From: Natranaerofaba carboxydovora
GTDB taxonomy: Bacteria > Bacillota > Natranaerobiia > Natranaerobiales > Natranaerofabaceae
Reading direction: 5' to 3'
DNA length: 64,000 bases
Assembly (NCBI RefSeq): GCF_022539405.1
Contig: NZ_CP054394.1
Span: 3,063,833-3,127,832, forward strand
Part shown: positions 8,910 to 18,763 of the stretch, one piece after another
Layout of the letters: each line of letters opens with the position of its first letter
How positions within the stretch are numbered: the first letter of the stretch is position 1
Program-made: the position numbers and the translations under genes
The notes under the pieces: generated by a model
Database searches by the model: none
Told to the model about the DNA's origin: nothing
What the model saw: the letters and a program-made list of their open reading frames with translations, nothing else

Positions 8910-10364
8910 ATGAAAGATGAGTTTTTGGACCAAGTTAAGTATGTGATTGAAGATTTAAACTTAATACCTGAAAAATCAAAAGTTATAGTGGCGGTTTCAG
9001 GAGGGCCGGACTCGGTTGCCCTCCTTTGTGTGTTAAATCAGTTAAAAAAAGAATTAAATTTTAGCCTTCATGTGGCTCACTTAAACCATGGCTTTAGAGA
9101 AGAAACTGCTAAGGAAGATGCAGACTTTGTGAAAGGCTTATCCAACAGATTAGATGTTCCATGTACAATAAAAAAGTGGAATGTAAAACATTATGTCAAA
9201 AAGAAAAAAGTGTCACCTCAGCAGGGTGCAAGGACGCTTAGATATAGGTTCTTGGCCAGGGTAGCAGAGAAAGAAGGGGCTAACTTATTGGCATTTGGAC
9301 ATAATAAAAATGACCAGGTTGAAACGTTTTTCATGCGATTATTAAGGGGAAGCAGTCTTGAAGGACTAAGTGGTATTCCTATAAAAAGAAAATTAGAAGA
9401 GGAAGAGGTTTATAATCTTAATAAGAACATACACATTATTAGGCCCCTTTTGTATGTGGAACGGGAAAAAATTGAGAAGTACTTGCAAAACTTAAATCAA
9501 TCGTTTAAGATTGATCCAACAAATGAAGAATCTTTATATTTGAGAAATAAACTTAGAATAGAGATACTGCCTCAGCTAGAAAAAATTAATCCTAATTTAA
9601 AAAGCCTGATCTTTAAGACAGCAGAGGGCTTATCAGTTGATAGTGATTATTTAATGATTCAATCAAATGAACTATACCATAAAGCTAGGCTTGACTCTAG
9701 AAAAGGTCTTGTTAGATTAAATACGGCTTTTTTAAAAGATGAACACACGGCTTTGGTCAGTAGAGTTTTGAAAAAGGCTGCAAAAATTGCCTCGGGTAAA
9801 GAAATAGAAAAAAAACATATTAATTATATTCAAGGAGTAATTTATAAAAAAGAAAATCAAATTATTTTACCTGGGAAGATTAAAGTATATCTAAAGAAAA
9901 ATGTATTAACTTTTGTTACATTAAAGAATAAACTTGAGCAAGATTATTATGAAAAAAAATTAAATGTTCCTGGAATTACTTGCTTTGAGCCTTTAGATTG
10001 CTGTATAAAAGCTGAAATTAAAGATAAGGACAGAGCCATCACAGAAGAATTTATTGAAAAACCTCAGGAGGCTTTTTTGGATTATGATAAAATAGATAAG
10101 GGAAATATTATCGTTAGAACTCGCTTGAAAGGTGATGAATTTTATCCGTTAGGAATGAACCACGCCAAAAAATTAAAAGATTTTTTTATAGATATCAAGG
10201 TCTCAAAAGAAGAGCGAGATATTACTCCTATTGTTGCCTCAAAAGGCGAAATTGTATGGGTTTGTCCTTTTAGGATAAGTGAAAGGTTCAGAGTAACTCC
10301 AGAAACTAAAAGAATATTGCACCTAAAATTAGTTAACAAAACCGGGGAGGAGGTCTATAAATAA
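8910..10364 (+). CDS. tilS: tRNA(Ile)-lysidine synthase
   Basis: TilS changes C34 of the tRNA-Ile CAT anticodon to lysidine using ATP and lysine. The P-loop SGGPDS is at residues 30-35. LAFGHNKNDQVETFFMRLLRG is the ATPase-family follow-up motif, and the TilS C-terminal domain (RTRLKGDEFYPLGM, LKDFFIDIKV) is present. The length of 484 is normal. It overlaps hpt by one base (TAATG), so the pair is translationally coupled. Confidence 0.96.
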   Translation: MKDEFLDQVKYVIEDLNLIPEKSKVIVAVSGGPDSVALLCVLNQLKKELNFSLHVAHLNHGFREETAKEDADFVKGLSNRLDVPCTIKKWNVKHYVKKKKVSPQQGARTLRYRFLARVAEKEGANLLAFGHNKNDQVETFFMRLLRGSSLEGLSGIPIKRKLEEEEVYNLNKNIHIIRPLLYVEREKIEKYLQNLNQSFKIDPTNEESLYLRNKLRIEILPQLEKINPNLKSLIFKTAEGLSVDSDYLMIQSNELYHKARLDSRKGLVRLNTAFLKDEHTALVSRVLKKAAKIASGKEIEKKHINYIQGVIYKKENQIILPGKIKVYLKKNVLTFVTLKNKLEQDYYEKKLNVPGITCFEPLDCCIKAEIKDKDRAITEEFIEKPQEAFLDYDKIDKGNIIVRTRLKGDEFYPLGMNHAKKLKDFFIDIKVSKEERDITPIVASKGEIVWVCPFRISERFRVTPETKRILHLKLVNKTGEEVYK

Positions 10365-10900
10365 TGGCCAGAACAGAAAAACTTGAAGAGTTAATAAGTA
10401 ATGACGAAATCCAGGATAGAGCAAAAGAGTTAGCCGAAGAGATAGAAAGGGATTATCAAGGTAGAGAGATAGTGATTGTCTGTGTTCTTAAGGGTGCCTT
10501 TATTTTTACTGCAGACTTGATTAGATACCTGTCCCTTCCCTCGCAAGTAGAGTTTCTTGCAGTGTCTAGTTATGGTTCTTCAACAAAATCAAGCGGTGTA
10601 ATAAAGATAATCAAAGATTTAGATGTAAATATTCAAGGAAAAGATGTACTTTTAGTTGAAGATATAGTAGATACAGGCCTTACCTTGAATTATTTGAAAG
10701 AGAACCTAAAGTCTAGAGGGCCTGAATCACTAAAAATATGCACACTACTTGACAAACCTGATAGGAGAGAAGTTGATATACATGCAGATTATGTAGGTTT
10801 TGTTATAGATGATTATTTTGTGGTAGGATATGGGTTAGATTATGGTGAAAACTATAGAAATCTGAGAGGTGTTAATTTATTACCAGAAGAATATATCTAA
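10364..10900 (+). CDS. hpt: Hypoxanthine phosphoribosyltransferase
   Basis: The enzyme makes IMP or GMP from hypoxanthine or guanine and PRPP (purine salvage). The PRPP-binding motif VEDIVDTG is at residues 98-105. VSSYGSSTKSSG is the flexible loop, and DYFVVGYGLDY with YRNLRG is the C-terminal family signature. The order tilS-hpt-ftsH is conserved in Firmicutes. The start overlaps the tilS stop. Confidence 0.96.
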   Translation: MARTEKLEELISNDEIQDRAKELAEEIERDYQGREIVIVCVLKGAFIFTADLIRYLSLPSQVEFLAVSSYGSSTKSSGVIKIIKDLDVNIQGKDVLLVEDIVDTGLTLNYLKENLKSRGPESLKICTLLDKPDRREVDIHADYVGFVIDDYFVVGYGLDYGENYRNLRGVNLLPEEYI

Positions 10901-10995
10901 ATTTTTAGGTGCCTTGGTTTATTAATTTAGTTGATTGATTAATGCTGTTATGGTAAAATTAGCGAAGTGTCACCGGGAAGAGAGGAGGGCTCTTT

Positions 10996-13005
10996 TTGAA
11001 TCGTTTTACAAGGCAAGCTATTTTGTACTTGTTGATATTAATGATAGTTGTTGGGGTTTTCCAACAACTAAATCAACCAAATGATGAAAGGGAAAAAATT
11101 TTATATACGCAGTTCCTAGAACATGTTGAAGAGGATAGGGTTAACAAAGTAGATATTACCGAGCAGGAGATAGAAGGAGAACTGGCTGATGGGACTGAAT
11201 TTCGAACTGTTGATCCAGGAGATCCGGAGCTGGTATCTATATTGAAGGCTAAGGATATAGAGATTGAAGGACATATAGAAGAAGGGCCACCTTGGTGGGC
11301 TTCTATGTTCACTTACATTATACCCTTCTTGCTTTTGATTGGGATATTTTTCTTCTTCATGCAGCAGTCGCAAGGTGGCGGAAGCAAGATGATGAATTTT
11401 GGAAAGAGTAAAGCAAAACTGCATGAGGGTGAAACTCGGAAAAAAGTTACCTTCAAAGATGTAGCAGGAGCTAATGAAGAAGAAGATGAACTGGCAGAAG
11501 TTGTTGAATTTTTGAAAGAACCACAAAAATTTATCGAACTAGGAGCTAGAATTCCGAAAGGGGTGCTTCTAGTAGGGCCCCCGGGAACCGGGAAAACCCT
11601 GCTTGCCAGGGCAATCGCTGGGGAGGCTGATGTTCCGTTTTTTAGTATCAGTGGCTCTGATTTTGTGGAGATGTTTGTCGGTGTAGGTGCATCTAGAGTT
11701 AGAGACTTGTTTGAAAATGCAAAGAAAAATTCTCCGTGCATAGTTTTCATTGACGAGATTGATGCAGTAGGCCGTCAAAGGGGAGCAGGACTTGGCGGAG
11801 GTCATGACGAAAGAGAGCAAACTTTAAACCAGCTGTTGGTTGAGATGGATGGTTTTGATGTTAATGAAGGAATAATTGTTATTGCCGCAACTAATAGGGC
11901 TGATATTTTGGATCCTGCCCTTTTAAGACCGGGAAGGTTTGACCGTCAGATAGCTGTTGATGCTCCTGATAGACAGGGGAGAAAAGAAATCTTGCAGGTG
12001 CATATAAAAGGAAAACCGATTGATGAAAGTGTTGATTTAGATATAATTGCTAGAAGAACGCCAGGATTTACGGGTGCCGATCTAGAAAACCTTGTTAATG
12101 AAGCCGCTATTTTAGCGGGTAGGAGAAGTAAGAAAAAGCTGACAATGAGTGAGTTAGAAGCGTCAATCGACAAAGTTATAGCTGGCACAGAAAAGAAAAG
12201 CAGGGTGATAAACGAGAAAGAGAAGAAAATTGTCTCCTATCATGAGGCCGGACATGCTATTGTTGGATATCTTCTCCCTCATACAGATCCTGTGCATAAG
12301 GTTAGTATAGTCCCTAGAGGTGGGGCTGGAGGCTTCACCTTAATGCTTCCTGAAGAAGATAGGTATTTTATGACAAAAACTGAGTTGGTTGAAAGGGTAT
12401 CTACTTTATTAGGAGGAAGAGTTGCTGAACAGCTTGCTCTTGGTGAGATAAGTACAGGGGCTCAAAATGACTTAGAAAGAGCGACTGAAGTTGTTAGACA
12501 AATGATAATGAATTATGGAATGAGTGAAAAACTTGGTCCTGTAAATTTAGGTGGGAAGCAAAGTCAAGTATTTTTGGGTAGAGATATAGCTCAGGAAAGA
12601 AATTATAGCGAGGAAGTTGCATATACAATAGACAAGGAACTTCACGATATTATCGAGAGCATGTACAGAAAAGCAGAAGAGATATTAACTGAAAATAGAG
12701 ACAAACTTGAACTTCTAGCCAAGGCACTTATGGAAAGAGAAAGCTTAAATGCAGAAGAAGTAAAATTACTAATGGAAGGTAAGGAACTACCACCTTTAGA
12801 AAAAGGTGAAGCTTCAGATGCCGATATATCTGATAACAATGAGTCAACAAAAGGTGAAGAAGATCCGAAATTCAAAATAGGATTTAACGATGATGAAAAG
12901 AAGGATGAGGAAACTGAAAGTGAAGAAAAAGATGTAGATGATGATTTAGGTAACAATGAAGATAATAATAATGAAGATGATAATAATGAGGATAAAAAAG
13001 AGTAA
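10996..13005 (+). CDS. ftsH: ATP-dependent zinc metalloprotease FtsH
   Basis: This membrane AAA+ protease degrades membrane and regulatory proteins. Transmembrane segments are at about residues 7-23 and 103-122, Walker A GPPGTGKT at 194-201, Walker B FIDEID at 251-256, the RPGRFDR second region of homology at 311-317, and zinc site HEAGH at 416-420. The last 70 residues are almost all Asp, Glu and Asn, an unusually long acidic tail. The start is TTG behind GAGGAGGG. The stop is 26 bases before the next proposed start. Confidence 0.97.
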   Translation: MNRFTRQAILYLLILMIVVGVFQQLNQPNDEREKILYTQFLEHVEEDRVNKVDITEQEIEGELADGTEFRTVDPGDPELVSILKAKDIEIEGHIEEGPPWWASMFTYIIPFLLLIGIFFFFMQQSQGGGSKMMNFGKSKAKLHEGETRKKVTFKDVAGANEEEDELAEVVEFLKEPQKFIELGARIPKGVLLVGPPGTGKTLLARAIAGEADVPFFSISGSDFVEMFVGVGASRVRDLFENAKKNSPCIVFIDEIDAVGRQRGAGLGGGHDEREQTLNQLLVEMDGFDVNEGIIVIAATNRADILDPALLRPGRFDRQIAVDAPDRQGRKEILQVHIKGKPIDESVDLDIIARRTPGFTGADLENLVNEAAILAGRRSKKKLTMSELEASIDKVIAGTEKKSRVINEKEKKIVSYHEAGHAIVGYLLPHTDPVHKVSIVPRGGAGGFTLMLPEEDRYFMTKTELVERVSTLLGGRVAEQLALGEISTGAQNDLERATEVVRQMIMNYGMSEKLGPVNLGGKQSQVFLGRDIAQERNYSEEVAYTIDKELHDIIESMYRKAEEILTENRDKLELLAKALMERESLNAEEVKLLMEGKELPPLEKGEASDADISDNNESTKGEEDPKFKIGFNDDEKKDEETESEEKDVDDDLGNNEDNNNEDDNNEDKKE

Positions 13006-13031
13006 TAATAAAGAGGTGACAGAGGTTTAGT

Positions 13032-13991
13032 ATTTTAGATATAAATGGAATACAGGTAGGCCAAGAAAGTGACTGGCAAGGTGGTACTGGTTGTACGGTG
13101 GTACTCTGCCCTGATGGTAGTGTATGTAGTTGTGACATTAGGGGGGGTGCCCCGGGAACTAGAGAGACAGACCTTTTAAATCCGGTGAACGCAGTCCAGG
13201 GCTTTAATGCCCTGGTGTTTTCCGGTGGAAGTGCTTATGGGCTAGAATCTTCTCATGGTGTTATGGAGTACCTTGAGGAAAATAACACTGGAATCATAAC
13301 TCCTAGTGGTATAGTCCCAATTGTGTCACAGGCTATCTTATATGATCTTGATGTAATTGATAATAAAGTAAGACCAGATTCAAAAATGGGAAAAAAAGCA
13401 GTAAAAAAAGCTAAAGAAGAAAATGGTTACATAGAAGAAGGAAGTTTTGGTGCAGGCACAGGTGCTACCGTAGGGAAAATTCTTGGGACTAAAAATAGCA
13501 CAAAAGGCGGGATAGGTACTTTTAGCACAAAGATAAGCAGAGAAGTAAAAGTTGGAGCTTTAGTTGTTGTTAATAGTTTTGGCGATGTTATTTCCGAGGT
13601 TGGGAATATACTTGCTGGTCCTAGAAAATCGAATAATGATTTTGTGTCTACTATTGACGTTTTAGAAGGTAGTGATGGAGGAGGCGGCTTTGGTGGTTTG
13701 GGTGTTAATACTACGTTAGCCTGTGTAGCAACAGATGCATCCCTTGACAAATCTCAAGCAAAAAAAATTGCCCAAAGTGCTCATAACGGCATAGCTAGGG
13801 CAATAAGGCCAAGTCATACTATGTTTGACGGTGATAGTGTTTTTACAATATCTACTGGTGAAAAGAAAGACTGTACAGTAGATATTAATTTGTTAGGATA
13901 TTACGCTGCCTTAACTGTAGAAAAATCAATAAGAAATGCTATATCAAATGCTAAAGGAATAGGTGGAATTCCTGCTTATAGTGAGATATGA
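13032..13991 (+). CDS. P1-family (DmpA/BapA-type) aminopeptidase, apparent ATT start
   Basis: This N-terminal nucleophile-type hydrolase shows GCTVVLCPDGSVCSCDIRGG, APGTRETDLL, FSGGSAYGLE and the maturation region GVNTTLACVATDA, where the family self-cleaves before the nucleophile. Substrates may be N-terminal or beta-peptides; the exact one is unknown. The conserved N-terminus (ILDINGIQVGQES, then GGTGCT) lies upstream of GTG 13098, the first canonical codon in the frame. From the stop at 13017 to 13098 there is no ATG, GTG or TTG in frame. ATT 13032 sits six bases after AGAGG, so it is the best start. Confidence 0.85.
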   Translation: MLDINGIQVGQESDWQGGTGCTVVLCPDGSVCSCDIRGGAPGTRETDLLNPVNAVQGFNALVFSGGSAYGLESSHGVMEYLEENNTGIITPSGIVPIVSQAILYDLDVIDNKVRPDSKMGKKAVKKAKEENGYIEEGSFGAGTGATVGKILGTKNSTKGGIGTFSTKISREVKVGALVVVNSFGDVISEVGNILAGPRKSNNDFVSTIDVLEGSDGGGGFGGLGVNTTLACVATDASLDKSQAKKIAQSAHNGIARAIRPSHTMFDGDSVFTISTGEKKDCTVDINLLGYYAALTVEKSIRNAISNAKGIGGIPAYSEI

Positions 13992-14208
13992 TTAATATCA
14001 ACAAAATAACAAAAAATAGTATTAATGGTATTAGATAAACTTGACTCCAGGATAAGATACAGAAAATTCTGAAATATTTATCAAAAGAGGAATTTTATTA
14101 TTATTTAGGGAATATTAAAAAGGGTTTAAAAATTATGGTAAGAAATTTAAGCTTTTAACAAATTGTAAGTAAATTTAAATTTATAATAAATTAAAGGAGG
14201 GTTAATTT

Positions 14209-15879
14209 TTGAAAAGCGACATTCAAATTGCACAGGAAGCTAAAATGACGCATATCAAAGAGATTGCTGAAGAGGTTGGTTTAAAGGAAGAGGAAACGGA
14301 GTATTATGGGGATTATAAGGCTAAGGTTTCATTTGATGCCTGGAAAAGAATCAAGGATAGGCCAGATGGTAAGCTTGTACTTGTAACCGCTATCACACCT
14401 ACTCCTGCAGGAGAAGGTAAGTCAACTACCACAGTAGGGTTGGCACAGGGTCTTAAGAAAATTAATAAAAATGTAATGGTGGCTCTACGTGAACCTTCTC
14501 TAGGACCAAGTTTTGGAGTTAAAGGAGGAGCAGCAGGTGGAGGTTATGCACAGATAATTCCAATGGAAGATATTAACCTGCACTTTACTGGTGACCTTCA
14601 CGCTATGACTACTGCTAACAACCTACTTTCAGCAGCTATAGATAACCACGTTCATCAGGGCAATGATTTAGATATTGATGTAAGAAGGATCACATGGAGA
14701 AGGGCTATGGACCTTAATGAGAGAGCTCTTCGTCACATAAATGTTAACCTTGGTGGAATAGCTAATGGATTCCCAAGAGAAGATGGATTTGATATTACAG
14801 TGGCAAGTGAGATTATGGCAATCTTGTGTCTTGCAACTGATATCAAAGACCTAAAAGAAAGACTTGGAGACATAATCATTGGATATAACCGTAAGAGAGA
14901 GCCTGTAAGATGTAAAGATCTAAATGTTCAAGGTTCTCTAGCTGTTCTATTGAAAGATGCAATTAAGCCTAATCTAGTTCAGACTATCGAAAATGTACCT
15001 GCATTTGTTCATGGTGGACCATTTGCTAATATAGCTCATGGTTGTAACTCTGTTATGGCAACTCAAATGAGCCAAAAATTAGCTGACTATACAATTACAG
15101 AAGCAGGATTTGGAGCGGACCTTGGTGCAGAGAAGTTCTTTAACATTAAGTGTCGCTTTGCTAACCTAAAGCCTGACGCTACAGTTGTAGTTGCAACAAT
15201 CAGAGCTCTTAAGATGCACGGTGGAGTAAGCAAAGATAACTTGAAGGAAGAAAACATAGAAGCCCTTAAGAAAGGCTTTGCTAACTTAGAAAAGCACATG
15301 GAAAATGTTAAGAAATTTGGAACTCCAGCAGTTGTTGCTGTTAACAGATTCCCAACTGACACAGAAGAAGAAGTTGAGTGCTTAATTCAGCTTTGTAAAG
15401 ATAAAGGCTACAGAGTTGCTCTAAGTGAAGTGTTCTTTAAAGCTGGCGAAGGAGGTAAAGAGCTAGCTGAAACTGTCGTTGAAGTCCTAGAAAACGAAGA
15501 ATCCAACTTTAAGCCAATTTATGACGAAAAATCTCCGATCAAAGAAAAAATTGAGACTATAGCTAAAGAAGTTTATGGAGCTGATGGAGTAGACTTCACA
15601 CCGGCTGCCGAAAGAAATATACGTGAGTTAGAGAGAGTTGGAATGGATAAGACTCCAGTTTGTATGGCAAAGACTCAGTATTCACTTTCTGATGATCCAT
15701 CGCTTCTTGGATGGCCAAAAGGATTTAGAATTACTGTTAGAAAGCTCAATCCTTCTGCAGGGGCTAAGTTTGTAGTTGCCCTTACTGGCGATGTTATGAC
15801 TATGCCAGGGCTGCCAAAGAAACCTGCAGCAGAGGAAATCGATATTGATGATGATGGAAACATCACAGGCTTATTCTAG
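14209..15879 (+). CDS. fhs: Formate-tetrahydrofolate ligase
   Basis: The enzyme condenses formate, THF and ATP to 10-formyl-THF, the step after formate dehydrogenase in the folate branch of the Wood-Ljungdahl pathway. The length of 556 is typical. Motifs include the P-loop-like TPAGEGKST (65-73), [20 protein letters not shown] and [12 protein letters not shown]. The start is TTG behind AAAGGAGGG. Codon use is noticeably smoother than in neighbours, suggesting high expression. It is monocistronic with its own terminator. The Sec formate dehydrogenase at 24.9-27.5 kb is the natural partner. Confidence 0.97.
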   Translation: MKSDIQIAQEAKMTHIKEIAEEVGLKEEETEYYGDYKAKVSFDAWKRIKDRPDGKLVLVTAITPTPAGEGKSTTTVGLAQGLKKINKNVMVALREPSLGPSFGVKGGAAGGGYAQIIPMEDINLHFTGDLHAMTTANNLLSAAIDNHVHQGNDLDIDVRRITWRRAMDLNERALRHINVNLGGIANGFPREDGFDITVASEIMAILCLATDIKDLKERLGDIIIGYNRKREPVRCKDLNVQGSLAVLLKDAIKPNLVQTIENVPAFVHGGPFANIAHGCNSVMATQMSQKLADYTITEAGFGADLGAEKFFNIKCRFANLKPDATVVVATIRALKMHGGVSKDNLKEENIEALKKGFANLEKHMENVKKFGTPAVVAVNRFPTDTEEEVECLIQLCKDKGYRVALSEVFFKAGEGGKELAETVVEVLENEESNFKPIYDEKSPIKEKIETIAKEVYGADGVDFTPAAERNIRELERVGMDKTPVCMAKTQYSLSDDPSLLGWPKGFRITVRKLNPSAGAKFVVALTGDVMTMPGLPKKPAAEEIDIDDDGNITGLF

Positions 15880-15910
15880 TAAAGCATATAACTAAATAGT
15901 GTAGCACTCT

Positions 15911-15960
15911 AATGAGGTGGTTGGATCGTAACAAATTCCGGCCACCTCATTAATTTTTTT
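15911..15960 (+). terminator. Rho-independent terminator after fhs
   Basis: AATGAGGTGG (15911-15920) pairs perfectly with CCACCTCATT (15942-15951), followed by AATTTTTTTG. Confidence 0.88.
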
Positions 15961-16127
15961 GTTAGAGGCTTTGTTATAGTTCATCCTTTTAATTTGCGAG
16001 ATTTAGCAAGTTCTTGCGACGCGCCTGCAGCAGGCAAGTGTTTTAAAAATTTATATCGACTTATATGAGTAACTTATATTATAATGATTAAAAATTGTGT
16101 TTTACTGCTAATAAGAAGGTGATCAAA

Positions 16128-17093
16128 ATCAATAAGCCACTAAATTTAAGTGAAACCAAGTTAAAAATGCTTATGATGTTAAAGAAAAAAGAAGTGATTT
16201 CTGGAGAAGAGTTAAGTAAAGAATTTTTAATATCGAGGACTGCTGTATGGAAAAATATTCAGTCCCTTCAAAGTATGGGGTATGAAATTGAATCAATATC
16301 TGGTAAAGGATATAGACTTACCAAAATTCCTGATTTATTATATCCCTGGGAATTAGATTTAAAAATCTTAGACAGCTCTAAAATATATTATTTCGAGAAA
16401 ATTGATTCAACTAACAGGTATGCCTCTAGACTTACTCCTCCGGCTTTAGTGCTTGCAGAAAGACAGGAAGTTGGTAAGGGAAGGCTTAGCAGGCAATGGA
16501 CTTCTAATGCTGGTGGTATCTACTGCTCCATTGTAGTAAAGCCTGAAATAGATTTTGTAAAGCTCCCGGTTTTGTCACTGGTTACTTCTGTAGCACTTGT
16601 TGAAATTTTAAGAGAGTCATATAATTTGAATGCTGAGATTAAATGGCCTAATGATGTAATGGTAAACAATCGAAAACTAAGTGGGATTTTGGTAGAAGCT
16701 TCTGGAGAACTCGATGAAATAAATAAAGTCATAATTGGAATAGGTATAAATGCAAATCAATCAAGAGATGATTTTCCAAAGGAGCTAAAAAATAAGATCA
16801 CAACAATTAAGGATGAAAAAGCATATAAAATAGATAGAAAGGAACTCACAAAAAATCTAATAGAAAGAGTTTTAAAAAGGATCTATGATTTCAAAGAAAA
16901 TCCGGATTCTATATTAAATTTGTGGAGGAAGTATTCTTGTACTTTGGGAAAAGACGTAATAATTAAAGGGTTAAAAGATGGTGATGTAGAAGGTATGGCT
17001 GTAGACATAGATGACTCTGGGGCACTGATAGTAAAAAAAGATAATAGCGAAATAAAAGTTACCAGTGGTGATGTTTCATTAAGATTAAATTAA
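16128..17093 (+). CDS. birA: Bifunctional biotin-[acetyl-CoA-carboxylase] ligase / repressor BirA
   Basis: BirA attaches biotin to carboxylases and represses biotin genes. An N-terminal winged helix (GEELSKEFLISRTAVWKNIQ) is followed by the ligase domain with GKGRLSRQW, IKWPNDVMVNNRKLSGILVE and a C-terminal SH3-like domain. The start is ambiguous. AAGGTGAT (16116-16123) would serve ATC 16128. The in-frame alternatives TTG 16095 and GTG 16119 lie before or inside that ribosome site. No biotin synthesis gene is nearby. The stop is 14 bases before coaX. Confidence 0.92.
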   Translation: MNKPLNLSETKLKMLMMLKKKEVISGEELSKEFLISRTAVWKNIQSLQSMGYEIESISGKGYRLTKIPDLLYPWELDLKILDSSKIYYFEKIDSTNRYASRLTPPALVLAERQEVGKGRLSRQWTSNAGGIYCSIVVKPEIDFVKLPVLSLVTSVALVEILRESYNLNAEIKWPNDVMVNNRKLSGILVEASGELDEINKVIIGIGINANQSRDDFPKELKNKITTIKDEKAYKIDRKELTKNLIERVLKRIYDFKENPDSILNLWRKYSCTLGKDVIIKGLKDGDVEGMAVDIDDSGALIVKKDNSEIKVTSGDVSLRLN

Positions 17094-17107
17094 AAGGAGA
17101 GAGATAA

Positions 17108-17875
17108 ATGTTACTTGCAATTGATGTAGGCAATACACACACTGTACTTGGAGTCTATAAAAACAAAAAATTACAAAGTTTTTGGAGAATACAAACACAA
17201 AGAGAAAAAACTGAAGACCAATACGGAATTACTATAAAGAATCTCTTATGGTACAGTAATTTACCAAATGTAGAGATTAAAGATATAATAATAAGTTCTG
17301 TTGTACCACCTTTGACTCAAACTCTCTCTCGAATGGGAACCAAATATTTTGATGTCAAACCACTGGTGGTCTCACCAGATATAAAGACTGAGATGAACAT
17401 ACTATATGAAAACCCTGAAGAAGTGGGAGCGGATAGAATTGTAAATGCTATAGCCGGATTTGAGCTTTACGGGGGCCCTTTGATTATAGTTGACTTTGGT
17501 ACGGCGACTACTTTTTGTTCGATTTCAGAAGACGGGAGTTATATCGGAGGAGCTATAGCACCGGGGATGTATATCTCTACAGATGCGCTATTTAAATTGG
17601 CTGCAAAACTTCCAAAGGTAGAACTCACAAAACCAGCAAAAGTTATAGGAAGAAATACCACAGCTAGTATGCAGGCAGGGATATTTTACGGTTTTGTTGG
17701 CCAGGTGGATGGAATAGTTAAAAGAATGATTAAAGAATTTTATACTAAGCCAACAGTTATAGCTACAGGAGGGCTTGCCAATTTAATTTCAGCAGAAAGT
17801 GAGACCATAGACCGCATTAACCCTTATCTTACCCTTGAAGGATTAAAAATTATTTATGAAAAAAATAAAAGATGA
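17108..17875 (+). CDS. coaX: Type III pantothenate kinase
   Basis: CoaX phosphorylates pantothenate, the first step of CoA synthesis. The ASKHA-fold motifs are DVGNTHT (6-12), GADRIVNAIAG, VDFGTATTF and ATGGLA. The length of 255 is typical. The start ATG has AAAGGAGAG. The birA-coaX pairing is common in Firmicutes and is probably cotranscribed here. Confidence 0.96.
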   Translation: MLLAIDVGNTHTVLGVYKNKKLQSFWRIQTQREKTEDQYGITIKNLLWYSNLPNVEIKDIIISSVVPPLTQTLSRMGTKYFDVKPLVVSPDIKTEMNILYENPEEVGADRIVNAIAGFELYGGPLIIVDFGTATTFCSISEDGSYIGGAIAPGMYISTDALFKLAAKLPKVELTKPAKVIGRNTTASMQAGIFYGFVGQVDGIVKRMIKEFYTKPTVIATGGLANLISAESETIDRINPYLTLEGLKIIYEKNKR

Positions 17876-17920
17876 CTTTGAAATATTGTATCTTTTAATC
17901 GGAAAGGAGAAGTTAAAACT

Positions 17921-18277
17921 TTGAAACTTCAGGAGGTAAAAGATATTTTAAATGCGAAAGTTTTGGTTGGAAATTTGAAAGAGTTTGATGAAAACTCTTT
18001 TGCAATAGAAAGGGTTTTTGCTTCAGATTTAATGAGTGACGTGTTAGCTTTTGCTGAAGAAAGAACAATGCTTTTGACAGGCCTTACTAATTTACAAGCT
18101 ATAAGGACAGCAGAGATGCTTGATATTGAGGTGGTAGTTTTTGTTAGAGGTAAGCTACCAAATCAAGAGATCTTAAATCTAGCCAGTGAAAAGGGTATAA
18201 TTATACTTGCTACGGATAATAGCATGTATGATTCATGCGGCAGATTATATCAAAAAGGGGTAAAAGGAATGTCCTGA
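17921..18277 (+). CDS. DRTGG-domain protein (first copy)
   Basis: The 118-residue protein is little more than a DRTGG domain: LAFAEERTMLLTGLTNLQAIRTAE, then IVVFVRGK and IILATDNSMYDSCGRLYQKG. DRTGG domains are ligand-binding modules of unknown specificity, otherwise found beside CBS domains or in phosphotransacetylase-like proteins. The start is TTG behind AAAGGAG. It opens the redox/regulatory cluster. A second copy is at 20397. No enzymatic residues are recognised. Confidence 0.8.
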   Translation: MKLQEVKDILNAKVLVGNLKEFDENSFAIERVFASDLMSDVLAFAEERTMLLTGLTNLQAIRTAEMLDIEVVVFVRGKLPNQEILNLASEKGIIILATDNSMYDSCGRLYQKGVKGMS

Positions 18278-18296
18278 GAATTGGAGAGGATCATAT

Positions 18297-18737
18297 ATGA
18301 ATAAAAATAATAATGAGCCTAAATATACTGTTTCTTATTCTTTGAAAGGGAAGGATTTTTTAGAAGGTGGGAAAGCAAGCAGTAAAATAAAAAGCAGACT
18401 AAAGGATCTAGGAATATCCCCGGAAATAATCAGAAGAGTTGCTATAATAGCCTTTGAGGCTGAAATGAATGTGATTATTCATGCCTACCACGGAACAATA
18501 AAGGCGGAAATAGATCCAGAAAAAATAGCGATAGAGACCGTAGATAAAGGCCCGGGGATTGAAGATGTAGAAAAAGCTATGGAAGAAGGATATACTACTG
18601 CAGGTCCAGAAGTACTAGAGATGGGTTTTGGTGCCGGTATGGGACTTCCCAATATAAAAAGATATTCTGATGAGGTAGATGTTACCTCTCAAGTGAATGA
18701 AGGAACTAGGCTTTATGCTACCGTTTATTTTAACTAA
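18297..18737 (+). CDS. Anti-sigma-factor-like HATPase protein (RsbW/SpoIIAB type)
   Basis: The HATPase fold without a histidine-kinase dimerisation domain is shown by the N box FEAEMNVIIHAYHG, the G1 motif VDKGPGIED and the G2 region FGAGMGLPNIKRY. RsbW/SpoIIAB relatives are serine kinases that hold sigma factors or partner proteins, but no sigma factor or antagonist is adjacent. Its neighbours are DRTGG and Fe-S proteins, so it may relay a redox or ligand signal; this is inference. The start ATG follows TTGGAGAGG. Confidence 0.82.
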   Translation: MNKNNNEPKYTVSYSLKGKDFLEGGKASSKIKSRLKDLGISPEIIRRVAIIAFEAEMNVIIHAYHGTIKAEIDPEKIAIETVDKGPGIEDVEKAMEEGYTTAGPEVLEMGFGAGMGLPNIKRYSDEVDVTSQVNEGTRLYATVYFN

Positions 18738-18763
18738 ATTAGTTTAGAAGCGAGGAGATAAGA

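Noticed and set aside
11073..12956. Several minus-strand open frames within ftsH
   Set aside because: They are Ser/Pro/Phe-rich antisense reads of the conserved FtsH frame and its acidic tail, with no ribosome sites and no family features.
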